Shown one piece after another: positions 37,673-46,895 of a stretch of 64,000 nucleotides of DNA (positions within the stretch are counted from its first letter, which is position 1; every line of letters starts with the position of its first letter). The notes under the pieces are model-generated. The model did no database searches. It was not told the DNA's origin and was given only the letters and a program-made list of their open reading frames with translations. Source of the stretch: Gimesia benthica (GTDB lineage Bacteria > Planctomycetota > Planctomycetia > Planctomycetales > Planctomycetaceae); assembly GCF_009720525.1 (NCBI RefSeq), contig NZ_CP043930.1, positions 496,001-560,000 on the forward strand, given 5' to 3'. A program made the position numbers and the translations under genes.

Positions 37673-39306
37673 TAAGAAGGCTTTCTGCTCAGAACTTCCA
37701 CATCCACGATCCGACCTGACGGTTTCGTCAGGTCGACTACGATCGGCTGAGGTGTCACTTGTTGAGAGATGTTGCCGGCGGCATCTCTCGCAACAACCTG
37801 CAGATAAAATTTGGAAGGATTCCCGGGGCGAACCGACCAGGTAAACCGCCCCTGGTCTTCCTGCCACTCCACAATCGGCTCCCAGGGACCACCTGGCTGG
37901 GTCGAGTAATTGATGGCGATTGGCTTTTCTGCAGGGTTAGGCTCGCTGATATTCCAGGAAATCGTGACTTTATTCGCTTCCCCTCCCACTCCCTGAACCA
38001 CTGGGTCCAGTTGAATCACCGGTGCCTGACGATCCACCACAACGACCACATCAGGCTTTTCGCCTGACCTGGGCAGGGCATCGGCCAACCCCGCACCACT
38101 GCGAACCCGCAGGGTAAATCCGTAAATTCCATCGTTGGGAACTTCGACCTGGAAGGGACTCTGTTTATCGGGGTCTTCACCGTATTTATACCATTTTTGG
38201 CCATTGTCTTCTGTAATATAAAGCTCGACAGCTCCCACTCCCGAAGGTCCAACCTCGTCGACCTGGAAACCGATCTGGAACTGAGTCCCGTTCAATACCT
38301 GTTTCCGATCAGCCGACCAGTTTTGAGCAGGCATCGGATACCGGTTTTTCGCATATGCAGGCCGTTTTTCGGGATCGTCGGCAACGTACTGTCCTTTGAC
38401 CGAATCCTGGACGGGAGCCCCCGCTGGTGGAGCGGGATCAAATTGTCCCTCTCGGGGAAAGACCCCGGGCATCTGACGATTCGCCAGCGGAGTAGATGGT
38501 TCAAGCGCACCAGGCTGTTCCGGCTGACCGGGTTGCTTCAGACTGGAATAAGGAGCCGGTGAACCCGGATCGTTCTGTGTTAGACTCTGATCGGGAAGAG
38601 CCCCTTGCGCGATCGGTTGATTGAAATCTGGCAGATCCTGCTTCGGCTTGGGTAATGTGCGGCTGGCTGCCGCCACGACACGAATCTGTTTCTGACTGCT
38701 CCCCACGTTGTTCGCCCGGTCTTTGATCATACCTCGTACTGAAACAACGCCCCCCTGGGAAATTGACCAGGTCGTCTGACCTCGGCTGTTAGGGGCAACA
38801 ATCACACGTTGCCAGTCCTGGCTCCCATTCTGGGCATATTCCAGGACCAGTTTAGTGGGGTCCAGATATTTGTCCTCAGCGTTCCAGATCAGCTGAACTT
38901 TTCCCGGAGAAACCTGTTTCAGATCCAGATCGAGCTGGGGAGGGGTGGTATCGATGACCACACGCAGACCAGGTTCGAAAACGCGCCCTGAGGGGTGCAG
39001 TTGATTATTGGCATCAAGTGTCCGGACCGAGAACCAGTATTCGCCATCCTGGGTCGCCGTGAAAGGAAATTTCCGCGTCGAAGGAGATACCGATTGCTGA
39101 TGATTCCAGCTGACTCCGCGATCGGTCGAGACATAGAGGCGGATCTCCCGGGCCCCCAGACGATCAATTTCCGCCTGATCGTAGTGATAAGGAATCCGGA
39201 ACTGCGTTTTACTGGTAAAGACAGGCGATGCCGTAGCTGCAGAAACAGAAGTTGCAGCGCCACTCCAGATACAGCAACTGATTACCAGTAGTGAAAATAG
39301 TCTCAT
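37669..39306 (-). CDS. Secreted Ig/fibronectin-like protein of unknown function
   Basis: The 545-residue protein has a signal peptide (MRLFSLLVISCCIWSGAATSVSA) and GGAGGTG about 8 bases before its ATG. Three beta-sandwich-type segments are visible. Two share REIRLYVSTDRGVSWNHQQ-like and VELYITEDNGQKWYKYGED phrases, where the strand-turn (x-G-x-x-W) recurs. The other contains TTPPQLDLDLKQ and RQAPVIQLDPVV before the Ig-like unit. A Pro/Gly/Gln-rich linker (about residues 235-330) joins the halves. The fold suggests adhesion or scaffolding, but no ligand or enzyme motif appears. The gene ends inside the last 4 bases of the second tat gene. It could share transcripts with the eda gene upstream on the same strand, across a 357-bp gap with a hairpin. 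Confidence 0.7.
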   Translation of the reverse strand: MRLFSLLVISCCIWSGAATSVSAATASPVFTSKTQFRIPYHYDQAEIDRLGAREIRLYVSTDRGVSWNHQQSVSPSTRKFPFTATQDGEYWFSVRTLDANNQLHPSGRVFEPGLRVVIDTTPPQLDLDLKQVSPGKVQLIWNAEDKYLDPTKLVLEYAQNGSQDWQRVIVAPNSRGQTTWSISQGGVVSVRGMIKDRANNVGSSQKQIRVVAAASRTLPKPKQDLPDFNQPIAQGALPDQSLTQNDPGSPAPYSSLKQPGQPEQPGALEPSTPLANRQMPGVFPREGQFDPAPPAGAPVQDSVKGQYVADDPEKRPAYAKNRYPMPAQNWSADRKQVLNGTQFQIGFQVDEVGPSGVGAVELYITEDNGQKWYKYGEDPDKQSPFQVEVPNDGIYGFTLRVRSGAGLADALPRSGEKPDVVVVVDRQAPVIQLDPVVQGVGGEANKVTISWNISEPNPAEKPIAINYSTQPGGPWEPIVEWQEDQGRFTWSVRPGNPSKFYLQVVARDAAGNISQQVTPQPIVVDLTKPSGRIVDVEVLSRKPSY

Positions 39307-39663
39307 GCCAATGCACCTCCATGGCTGGATGACAATAGAATCAGGCCATCCTGCCCTGGAGCCCCTCCTGCGATTATGGTAACTGATCCAACAGCCATGA
39401 CGTACGGGGATACTAGTGATGGATCGAACTCTGGCATGACAAGCAGCCTGAAATGGGCCGTACGCTCGCCTGGCGTCGCTTGAACCGTCAATTCAGAATC
39501 GACGGACCACTAGTAGACCGAATGCCGACTATCGGAAAATATCGTCCATTCGGATCTTACGACTTGAGACGATCTTTCGGGTTGAAACAGTCGTATCAGT
39601 ACTGTTTCAACCCGTCAGACTTAAATGGTCAGACTGGCCAGTTATTTATAAAGCCTTGTTGAA
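39307..39663. other. 357-bp gap, structured, no gene
   Basis: It lies between the eda stop (39664, minus strand) and the start of the secreted-protein gene (39306, minus). It holds the 14-bp hairpin listed separately. It also holds a second weaker stem, CCGAATG (39518-39524) with CATTCGG (39547-39553), and a competing pairing, TACGAC (39558-39563) with GTCGTA (39590-39595). No frame looks coding. This density of stems suggests a structured RNA or a regulatory leader, but none has been recognised. Confidence 0.5.
39578..39614. repeat. Perfect 14-bp hairpin downstream of eda
   Basis: CGGGTTGAAACAGT (39578-39591) pairs perfectly with ACTGTTTCAACCCG (39601-39614); the loop CGTATCAGT is 9 bases. 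Read on the minus strand it follows the eda stop by about 50 bases, the position of a terminator, but no U-tract follows. It may act with Rho or stabilise the 3' end. Confidence 0.7.
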
Positions 39664-40311
39664 TCAGGCTTTGCGAAGCTCGGCAATTTTGGCCATGTAT
39701 TCAGCGGTCAACTTCTGGATCCCTTCCAGATCGCCATCAGCGACCATCTGTTTCGTCACTAGCGAACTACCCAGACCGACGGCACAGGCACCTGCTTTCA
39801 TATAGGCAGGCAGCGTTTCCAGATCGACTCCGCCGGTAGGCATGAGCGGGATCTGGGGCAGGGGACCGTGCAGGGCTTTGAGATATTCGGGACCACCTAC
39901 AAAAGCCGGGAAGACCTTAATAATGTCCGACCCAGATTCCCAGGCAGTCAGCACCTCGGTGGGTGTAAACGCGCCCGTCATGATCAGTTTATCATAACGG
40001 TTACAGAGCTCGATCACGTCTGGATTCACAGTCGGAGTCACAATAAATTCCGCCCCGGCCAGAATCGCAGCCCGCGCTGATTCCGGGTCGAGAACGGTCC
40101 CGGCCCCCAAGAGGATCTTGTCGCCGATCTCCCGTTTCACCTGAGCCAGAATATCCAGAACATTGGGGACGGTAAATGTGACTTCAATCACATCCAGGCC
40201 CCCGGCATAGATGGCTTTGGAAACATCGACCAGTAATTCACTGGAGGGAGCGCGAATAATCGCCACTGCACCACGATCCATAACCTGTGAGAAATCCGCG
40301 TGACGACTCAT
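39664..40311 (-). CDS. eda: KDPG / KHG aldolase
   Basis: This class I aldolase splits 2-keto-3-deoxy-6-phosphogluconate to pyruvate and glyceraldehyde 3-phosphate (Entner-Doudoroff or uronate breakdown). Over 215 residues it shows the expected motifs: glutamate in DVIEVTFTVPN, GAGTVLDPESA, TPTVNPDVIEL, and Schiff-base lysine in DIIKVFPA, with a phosphate-binding GGVDLETLPAYMKAG near the end. The Ala/Gly-rich end GLGSSL is typical. No edd or kdgK gene is in the window, so the pathway branch is uncertain; the enzyme may serve sugar-acid breakdown in general. It is preceded by a small unknown gene on the same strand with a 60-bp gap. Confidence 0.93.
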   Translation of the reverse strand: MSRHADFSQVMDRGAVAIIRAPSSELLVDVSKAIYAGGLDVIEVTFTVPNVLDILAQVKREIGDKILLGAGTVLDPESARAAILAGAEFIVTPTVNPDVIELCNRYDKLIMTGAFTPTEVLTAWESGSDIIKVFPAFVGGPEYLKALHGPLPQIPLMPTGGVDLETLPAYMKAGACAVGLGSSLVTKQMVADGDLEGIQKLTAEYMAKIAELRKA

Positions 40312-40371
40312 CTGCTGTTACCTCTGTTTCTCTGATATCTTGATCAAGCTGATAGGAATAGAATTCGTTTA

Positions 40372-40854
40372 TTACGACTGAAAAGAGAACTGTTCGGCAA
40401 ATTCCAGGATCCACAAGTCCATGAGGTCCTGAAAAGACTGAATGTCAGCCTCTGCAATAAACTGATAATGCGAGCGGTTAAAGGTCTCTTTATTGCGAAT
40501 GGTTGCTTTAGCAACCAGTTCAATAATATGTGTCTCTGTAAACGGCCTGACAATCATTTCCAGCCGACTGTACAGTGTCTGTGCCTTGCCACGTGACAGA
40601 TTGACATCATCGCGGGTAATGCGGGATCCCCAGCCCTCTTCACCCATGACTGTATTAAACTGAAAACCGGGGAAGTGATCGGCCAGTTTCTTCAGACAGT
40701 TATCAATGTGATCAGTCAGTTCGAGTCGGTACTTCAGATGAAGATTACGAAACTCCTCCTCGGACATCTTCTTACCGACTTCCTGCCGGGTTTCTTCATC
40801 TTTGGCCGCACGCCCCTTATTGATCGCGTGCTTAAGACGCTTTTCAAAGTCCAT
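40372..40854 (-). CDS. Small hypothetical protein, probably cytoplasmic
   Basis: From ATG 40854 (an AGGGA lies 8-12 bases upstream) the protein has 160 residues. A highly charged N-terminal helix (LKHAINKGRAAKDEETRQEVGKK) is followed by a folded region with LYSRLEMIVRPFTETHIIELVAKATIRN and an aromatic end. There is no signal or membrane segment. I do not recognise the family. It precedes eda on the same strand. An earlier in-frame ATG 16 codons upstream is less likely, as no ribosome site lies before it. Confidence 0.65.
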   Translation of the reverse strand: MDFEKRLKHAINKGRAAKDEETRQEVGKKMSEEEFRNLHLKYRLELTDHIDNCLKKLADHFPGFQFNTVMGEEGWGSRITRDDVNLSRGKAQTLYSRLEMIVRPFTETHIIELVAKATIRNKETFNRSHYQFIAEADIQSFQDLMDLWILEFAEQFSFQS

Positions 40855-41480
40855 TCGTAATCCCTGAAATTCAAAACCGGTCGTTATTAAGTCATAAATC
40901 AAAATTCGCTGCCGAGCAGGCAGACCTCTATTATACGTAGTTACTGGCAGAACAGATCATAAAAGTGATGAGTCTGGTATGCAATGCAAGGCACACCCGT
41001 GAGCAGCAGATCTCTGGTGATTCGTTACCTCCCAAATAATGATTCTCGTTCAACTTAAGGTAATATCGACAATGTAAGTCTTACCAGAACCCCAGGTACT
41101 GTGAGTGCTCTCTCTGTTCGGTTGTACCCAATCCCTGCTGTGGCCCGGGTTCCCTTACAGGCGTCTGGAAAAACCCGATCACCCCTGTATTTAAAGCGGT
41201 TTATTCCAAAACGCCACAATTATGCGATTCACCACAGAACACCTGTTTTGATTTCCCACCGTATTTTGCTCGACTTTGGCGCATGATATGCAACTTCATT
41301 TAAACCACAGCCACGGCACTCAGACTCAACAGGGCTTGCCTGAATTATGGTTCTTTCCAATAATGAAGAAAAGCTCAGCAGCGTTCAGATGGACGTCACG
41401 TCCAAAGGACTCGCTCGAGGTGACTGTCGCAGGTTTAAACTAGGAAAGGCAGAACGAGATTTCCTTCTGCTGATTTTAAA
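40855..41480. other. 626-bp intergenic region, no supported gene
   Basis: It separates the eda-side gene (minus) from the small membrane gene at 41481 (plus). A 61-codon frame at 41101-41286 has a GTG start, no ribosome site and an arginine-rich, unpatterned product, so I leave it out. The sequence is moderately AT-rich with no clear promoter pair, repeats or long hairpins. Confidence 0.5.
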
Positions 41481-41834
41481 GTGACTCAGAATTATTTATT
41501 ACAGGGAAATCAGGCGGCTAAGCAGAAGCTGTTTAAGGAACTCTTTGACGGACACGCCGTTGAGTGGGGTCTGGCAGTTTTACTAATCATTTTTTTGATT
41601 TGGGTAATAGTATGGATCGTAGGACGTTTTAGGGAAAATGAAGATCGTCATGTCGATGCGCGTGAATTACTGCTCCAGTTCGCAGAAATGCAACGAGAAG
41701 GTGACCTTACCGACGACGAATTCCGATCCATCAAAAAACGGCTTGTTGATTCATCCGATAACAATCCGGAACGAGAGAAGAAAGACGAGTTGTCCGATTC
41801 TCCAGATGTGAGTGACCAACAACTTCCCGGTTGA
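41481..41834 (+). CDS. Small membrane protein with SHOCT-like C-terminal helix
   Basis: This 117-residue protein has one membrane helix (LAVLLIIFLIWVIVWIVGRF, about residues 33-52) and a cytoplasmic tail with ELLLQFAEMQREGDLTDDEFRSIKKRLVD. That string resembles the SHOCT (short C-terminal) motif, where an L-x-x-G-x-L-T-x-x-E-F core is typical. The end is Asp/Ser-rich. The start is GTG 41481. It lies about 200 bp before clpX on the same strand. The role is unknown. Confidence 0.7.
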   Translation: MTQNYLLQGNQAAKQKLFKELFDGHAVEWGLAVLLIIFLIWVIVWIVGRFRENEDRHVDARELLLQFAEMQREGDLTDDEFRSIKKRLVDSSDNNPEREKKDELSDSPDVSDQQLPG

Positions 41835-42032
41835 AGGTCAGCTGTGCTTCATCGAGTTCCTGTTTGGAAACGACTGTATCACCCGATTGATTGCCTCTGA
41901 TAATTATTTCTGATTCTAAATGAGGAACTCATTTCACAAGTTATACCTATCGAGTGATTTGCAGGGAGGCAGAATCAAAACTCACTGGACGTTGAACGCC
42001 ATAATATTAGTTGACACCGTTGAAGGGAAGCT

Positions 42033-43316
42033 ATGCCCACCGGACGAGATATCACCTCTGGAAAACGTAATTCTTCTGGTAAGAAAAATGCGAACTGCTC
42101 TTTCTGTAGAAAAAGTTATCGCGAAGTCGGCCCTCTGGTAGAGGGGCCCGATAATGCCTATATCTGTGGAGAATGTATAGAAGTCTGCCAGTCGATTCTG
42201 GAACAGGAGCATCGTCGTCGTGGAACGACTAAAAAACTGTTCAAGAATGTTCCAACTCCCCGGGAAATTGTCACACACCTGAATGACTACGTCATCGGCC
42301 AGGAACGTGCCAAGAAAGTCATGGCGGTTGCTGTCCACAACCACTATAAGCGACTGATGCACGCCGAGGAAGCCAGTTCAGATCTAGAACTGGATAAATC
42401 AAACATCCTGTTGATCGGCCCCACTGGTTCCGGTAAGACCCTGCTCGCCAAGAGTCTGGCTCGCTATCTGCAGGTACCTTTCGCCATCGGTGATGCGACA
42501 ACCCTCACAGAAGCCGGTTACGTCGGTGAAGACGTTGAAAACCTGCTCCTCAAACTGCTGCATGCTGCTGATTTCGATGTAGAAGCTGCCCAGCGAGGAA
42601 TTCTGTTCATCGACGAGATCGATAAGATCGGCAAAACCAGCCAGAACGTTTCGATCACACGCGACGTTTCTGGAGAAGGGGTACAGCAGGCACTGCTTAA
42701 GATGCTGGAAGGCACCGTTGCCAACGTGCCTCCTCAGGGTGGTCGCAAGCATCCCGAGCAACAGTACATCCAGCTTGATACCAGCAACATTCTGTTTATC
42801 TGCGGTGGTACTTTTGTGGGACTCGAAGACATTGTCGGTAAGCGACTCGGTCGCAAGACTATCGGCTTCGGACAATCCCATCAGAAGAAAGACCAGGAAA
42901 AGTCCAAGAACGACCTGCTGGCTCAGGCCTCAGTCGATGATGTACTTGAATTTGGCCTGATTCCTGAACTGCTCGGACGACTCCCCGTTCTCTCCACACT
43001 CAGTCAGTTGGAAGAAAACGATCTGGTTCGCGTCCTGCAGGAACCAAAGAATTCTCTGGTTCGCCAGTTTCAGAAGTTCTTCGAAATGGAAAACGCCGAA
43101 CTGGAATTCACAGATGCAGCCCTGCACGAAATTGCCTGTATTGCCCAGAAAAAGAACACCGGAGCTCGTGGTTTACGTAGCGTGATCGAACAGGCCATGT
43201 TCGACATCATGTACGAACTGCCCGAGCAGGAAGCCGGCAAGAAATACGTGGTCACTCCGGAAATCATCCGGGGCACTGAACATCTTTTCCCCAAAGATGA
43301 CTCAGCAGCCGCATAG
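42033..43316 (+). CDS. clpX: ATP-dependent Clp protease ATP-binding subunit ClpX
   Basis: ClpX unfolds tagged proteins and feeds them to ClpP. The 427-residue protein has an N-terminal C4 zinc domain (CSFCRKS ... CGECIEVC, residues 22-50), Walker A GPTGSGKT (about 129), Walker B LFIDEID (about 191), pore-type GYVGED (about 160) and the C-terminal [15 protein letters not shown] sensor-2 and RxxR region. The start is supported by GAAGGGAAG 5-13 bases upstream. No clpP is adjacent, so the pair is split, as often seen in planctomycetes. A good terminator follows, 46 bp after the stop. Confidence 0.98.
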   Translation: MPTGRDITSGKRNSSGKKNANCSFCRKSYREVGPLVEGPDNAYICGECIEVCQSILEQEHRRRGTTKKLFKNVPTPREIVTHLNDYVIGQERAKKVMAVAVHNHYKRLMHAEEASSDLELDKSNILLIGPTGSGKTLLAKSLARYLQVPFAIGDATTLTEAGYVGEDVENLLLKLLHAADFDVEAAQRGILFIDEIDKIGKTSQNVSITRDVSGEGVQQALLKMLEGTVANVPPQGGRKHPEQQYIQLDTSNILFICGGTFVGLEDIVGKRLGRKTIGFGQSHQKKDQEKSKNDLLAQASVDDVLEFGLIPELLGRLPVLSTLSQLEENDLVRVLQEPKNSLVRQFQKFFEMENAELEFTDAALHEIACIAQKKNTGARGLRSVIEQAMFDIMYELPEQEAGKKYVVTPEIIRGTEHLFPKDDSAAA

Positions 43317-43362
43317 ACTTGCCCCTGGGCAGAATCTATAATGAACTTGAAATGAACAATTT

Positions 43363-43393
43363 CCCGCCGGAGCAGCCCTCCGGCGGGTTTTCT
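43363..43393 (+). terminator. Rho-independent terminator after clpX
   Basis: Left arm CCCGCCGGA (43363-43371), loop GCAGCCC, right arm TCCGGCGGG (43379-43387), then TTTTCTT. It is a perfect 9-bp GC-rich stem plus T-tract, 46 bases after the clpX stop. The FHA gene starts only ~25 bases after the stem. Confidence 0.9.
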
Positions 43394-43411
43394 TATGTGT
43401 GGTCAATCGTT

Positions 43412-43968
43412 ATGAAAATTCGTCTGAGCCTTCAAAATGGTTCTAAAAAACTGAAGTCGATGACACTCACGAAAACGACTTTGGTAGGCCGATCAGCCGA
43501 CTGCGACTTAAAGCTCAAGTCCGATCTGGTAAGCCGTCATCACTGCAGGATTGTGCTGACTGAGTCAGTAGCGCTGGTACATGACCTGGGTAGTTCCAAC
43601 GGCACCTTCATCGATGGGAACAGGGTAACTCCCAAACGGGATACCAAGCTGCTGCCGGGCTGTGTGCTTTCCATTGCTGATGTCAGCTTTCGTATCGATT
43701 ACGACCCACAGGCCTTTGTGGACGTAGGCTCCACAATCAACCTCAAAAGCGTGGGGAACTACTGCCGGAGCTTCCTTTTGCCTCCGCTTCAGACGATGTA
43801 ATTCCCGTCGCAGTGGATCTGCCGGAGAACCAGGATAAATCATCCGGGAAAAAGTCCAGCGAAACGGTCACCATCGACGAATACAATCCAGATGCGGAAA
43901 CTTCAGAAAATAAAAAGACAATTCAATTTCCAGAAATTGAATTAACGGATAAGATGAGGCAGAGTTAA
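43412..43968 (+). CDS. FHA-domain protein, interrupted by a -1 frameshift
   Basis: ATG 43412 opens a forkhead-associated domain that binds phosphothreonine peptides: TLVGRSADCDLKL, DLVSRHHCRIV and DLGSSNGTFIDG hold all core residues (Gly-Arg, Ser-x-x-His, Ser-Asn-Gly). The first frame stops at 43801 after a run of unlikely residues. If one G is added to the G4 run at 43753-43756, the frame continues as VGELLPELPFASADDVIPVAV and on to TAA 43966-43968, an acidic Ser/Glu/Lys tail. The intact protein would have 185 residues. The clpX terminator lies just upstream, leaving almost no room for a promoter. Downstream lie the CaMKII-hub homologue (31-bp gap) and a pseudo-receiver, hinting at a phosphothreonine signalling group (inference). 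Confidence 0.8.
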
Positions 43969-43999
43969 ATCTTCTTTGTCACCAGAGCAGGATCCGCAG

Positions 44000-44386
44000 A
44001 TGTCAGACAACGATGTACAAGACCTCCTGAAGTTAAGCAAGCAGCTCCTCGACGCCATTGATCACAAAGACTGGAACACCTACACCAGTCTCTGCGATGA
44101 AGAGCTGACCTGTTTCGAACCAGAAGCCCGGGGGCATCTCGTAACCGGGATGGATTTTCATCGCTTCTACTTCGATATGAACCCGACAGGTCGCCCGCGG
44201 CAGTCTACTATCAGTTCCCCCATGGTTTCCATCATGGGAGAAGTTGCTCTGGTCACCTACATTCGCGTGGTACAGTCGATTGACGAGCATGGCCACGATC
44301 ACAGTACTGCCTGCGAAGAATCCCGCATCTGGCAGAAACAGGACGGAGAATGGCAGCACGTCCATTTTCATCGTTCCACCATCTGA
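44000..44386 (+). CDS. CaMKII association-domain (hub) homologue
   Basis: From ATG 44000 (AGGA about 9 bases before; TTG 43976 also possible) the protein has 128 residues. It belongs to the SnoaL/NTF2-like fold, and its closest pattern is the association domain of animal calcium/calmodulin-dependent kinase II: FEPEARGHLVTGMDFHRFYF and the end EWQHVHFHRS match my memory of the kinase's hub in position and order. Animal hubs form 12- or 14-mer rings. Bacterial proteins with this domain are known, but their roles are mostly undefined. Here it is a lone domain without a kinase, next to an FHA gene. Whether it assembles into a ring cannot be seen from sequence. Confidence 0.85.
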   Translation: MSDNDVQDLLKLSKQLLDAIDHKDWNTYTSLCDEELTCFEPEARGHLVTGMDFHRFYFDMNPTGRPRQSTISSPMVSIMGEVALVTYIRVVQSIDEHGHDHSTACEESRIWQKQDGEWQHVHFHRSTI

Positions 44387-44458
44387 AATACCAACCGCGC
44401 CAGGCCTGCCCAGTCTAATCATGTTCGCTCAGGCCTGAACAACCATGATTGAGTTAGT

Positions 44459-44842
44459 ATGACCAGCGAAACAGAACCCCGATCCCAAATCGTGATTCTC
44501 TGCGCCGATCTGATGTTTCAAAGTCAGATCACCGGTGCCGCCCGTCTCAATGGTTTCTCTTTTACCTGCGTCCTGAGTCTGGCTCAGGCGTTGGGAGAGC
44601 TGACAAACGAGCTCCCTCAACTGCTGATCATTGATTTAAATCAGCCGGAAATTGACTGGGAACTACTGACCAGGACGATGCAGCAATTTCCACAATTGAC
44701 CAGCATCGCTTATGGACCGCACGTTGATACAGAAACACTTCAGCAGGCCAGGGATGCAGGCTGTGACCAGGTTCTACCACGTAGCCAGTTCTCCGCGAAT
44801 CTCCCGCGATTACTGCAGACAGCACTCTCGACAGACGATTAG
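44459..44842 (+). CDS. Single-domain pseudo-receiver protein
   Basis: The 127-residue protein has the five-strand receiver pattern: [13 protein letters not shown] (strand 1), [12 protein letters not shown] (strand 3 with a possible phosphoacceptor aspartate), [10 protein letters not shown] (strand 4), and [12 protein letters not shown] (strand 5). The conserved Lys of strand 5 is Arg-Ser here, and the acidic pair of strand 1 is reduced to one Asp, so phosphorylation is doubtful. It is like the two-domain pseudo-receiver at 753-1568. There is no output domain. It follows the hub gene by 72 bp on the same strand and ends convergently with lysC, overlapping by 4 bp. Confidence 0.65.
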   Translation: MTSETEPRSQIVILCADLMFQSQITGAARLNGFSFTCVLSLAQALGELTNELPQLLIIDLNQPEIDWELLTRTMQQFPQLTSIAYGPHVDTETLQQARDAGCDQVLPRSQFSANLPRLLQTALSTDD

Positions 44843-46635
44843 CTCAGACCAAACTTTTTCAGCAGGCCCTGGTAGGCTTTTTCGCCATCTTCCAGAGCGA
44901 CGACGGCGCTGATCCGGGTTTCACTGGTGTTGATCATCTGAATGTTGATCTCCGCTTCCGCCAGGGCGCTGAACATTGACTGCCCGACTCCCGTATGGCT
45001 GCGAAGTCCAATCCCAACTACTGACAACTTGGCAATCTCTGCCTCATGGCTCAGTTCGGCGTCTCCCCACTCCGAGAGCAGCGGCTCGACCAGTTTCAGG
45101 CTTTTCTCCAGCGAAGTGCGCGGCACGGTGAACGAAAGATGTGCCTGTTCCTCTTCGCCCATGTTTTGCACAATCATGTCCACGGAAACACCGCCTTCTG
45201 CGACGACGGAAAACAGACGTGAGCAAATGCCCGGATTGTCCGGCAGATTTCTGACAGTAACTCGGGACTGACTCTGATCCAATAGAACTTCGCTGACCAC
45301 GATGTCTTCCATATGAGAGAGTTGATCGACGATCTCCTGCTCCAGTTCTGCTGTTTTCTGCTGAGACTCATCAGGCTGTCCCTCTCCGGCCTGAATCTGA
45401 TTCGACGCAAAATCGTAGCTGGTCAAACGGTCCAACTCAAAACCGTTGTGGATCACGCGGACTGCTTCATCGCATTGATCCCGGTCGACGAGTACCGTCA
45501 CCTTGATTTCGCTGGTAGTAATCATACCCACATTGATATCAGCGTCTGCCAGGATTGAGAACATCCGACTGGCAACACCGTAATTGTTCCGCATGCCACT
45601 GCCGACGATGGAAACCTTGGACAGATTGGTTCCATGCTGAATCTTACCGGCGCCGATATCTTCAATTGCCTCGCCAGCTGCGGTCAACGTCTCGGCAAGG
45701 TCTGACTGAGGCACGGTAAAGGACACCCGTGCCAGGCCCCCCGTCCCCACATCCTGAACGATCATATCCAGGGTAATTTTACGTTCTGCCATCCGGGCAA
45801 AAATACTGCTCATGATGCCTGGCTCGTCCGGAATATCGGTCAGGCTCACCCGAACCTCATCCCTCACAAAGGCCACACCGGTCACTACCGGAGCCGCATC
45901 CAGCGCCTGTGCCGCGATCAAGGTGCCTTCACCATCCGAAAAAGAGGGACGCACCTTCAGGGGAACTCTGTATTTTTTGGCAAATTCAATAGAACGCGAA
46001 TGCATCACGCCCGCTCCCAGGCTGGCCAGCTCCAGCATTTCATCGTAAGAGATGCTGGCCATCTGATGGGCCTCGGGAACCACACGGGGATCGGTGGTGA
46101 AGACCCCTTCCACGTCGGTATAAATCTCGCACATGTCGGCTTCGAGAACAGCTGCCAGCGCGGTCGCCGTTGTATCACTTCCCCCACGTCCCAGGGTGGT
46201 AATATTCCAGTCTTTGTCCCGCCCCTGAAAGCCGGCAGCAATGACGATCTTGCCTTCATTCAAAGCCGCTTTCATCCGCTCAGTCGAGATTGAGATGATA
46301 CGAGCTTTCGTATGCGAGGAATCAGTCACTACGCCGATCTGAGAACCCGTCAGACTGATCGCCTCGACGCCCAGTTTATGAATCGCCATCGCCATCAATG
46401 CCACTGATTCCTGCTCGCCGGTAGAGAGCAACATGTCCATTTCGCGGGGAGTCGGACGATCGGTGATTTCAGCAGCCAGGCCGACCAGTTCATCCGTTTT
46501 TTTGCCGCGGGCGCTGACAACCATCACGACCTGGTGCCCCGCCTGATGCATGGCGGTCGCGCGACGGGCAGCAGCCTGAATCTTACTGGTATCAGCGACA
46601 CTCGTTCCACCGAACTTCTGGACTATGAGCGACAC
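44839..46635 (-). CDS. lysC: Aspartate kinase with two pairs of ACT domains
   Basis: It phosphorylates aspartate, opening the pathway to lysine, threonine, methionine and meso-diaminopimelate for cell-wall synthesis. The 598-residue protein has the kinase motif KFGGTSVAD at the start, the ATP region [22 protein letters not shown], and then four ACT-type units ([72 protein letters not shown]). Two such pairs make it ~190 residues longer than single-pair enzymes, an arrangement also known in cyanobacteria. The ACT units suggest feedback control by lysine and/or threonine. The start is GTG 46635, with GGAG a few bases upstream. It shares the strand with murG but leaves a 260-bp gap, so a separate promoter is likely. 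Confidence 0.95.
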   Translation of the reverse strand: MSLIVQKFGGTSVADTSKIQAAARRATAMHQAGHQVVMVVSARGKKTDELVGLAAEITDRPTPREMDMLLSTGEQESVALMAMAIHKLGVEAISLTGSQIGVVTDSSHTKARIISISTERMKAALNEGKIVIAAGFQGRDKDWNITTLGRGGSDTTATALAAVLEADMCEIYTDVEGVFTTDPRVVPEAHQMASISYDEMLELASLGAGVMHSRSIEFAKKYRVPLKVRPSFSDGEGTLIAAQALDAAPVVTGVAFVRDEVRVSLTDIPDEPGIMSSIFARMAERKITLDMIVQDVGTGGLARVSFTVPQSDLAETLTAAGEAIEDIGAGKIQHGTNLSKVSIVGSGMRNNYGVASRMFSILADADINVGMITTSEIKVTVLVDRDQCDEAVRVIHNGFELDRLTSYDFASNQIQAGEGQPDESQQKTAELEQEIVDQLSHMEDIVVSEVLLDQSQSRVTVRNLPDNPGICSRLFSVVAEGGVSVDMIVQNMGEEEQAHLSFTVPRTSLEKSLKLVEPLLSEWGDAELSHEAEIAKLSVVGIGLRSHTGVGQSMFSALAEAEINIQMINTSETRISAVVALEDGEKAYQGLLKKFGLS

Positions 46636-46895
46636 GTCTCGTCTCCAATTTCTAAACTTCTGATGCTAAAGAACTTGAGTAGGGTAATCTCGACTGGCAG
46701 AACAAAACGGCTCCATTCCTGCTGCCCAAGTGCTAGAAAGGTAACAAATCCCCTGTGATTCGTGAATCAACAGGCTGGGGGGATTCCGTAAAACCTGGAA
46801 AAGCACGGAAAACTGACAGGTTCTACCAGTTCAGCCACCACAGTCCCCGGAAATCAGTAGCTGGAACCCCAGGCAATGGCATATTGTACACCACC

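Noticed and set aside
41101-41286. 61-codon frame upstream of the small membrane gene
   Set aside because: GTG start without ribosome site and an Arg/Pro-rich random-looking product.
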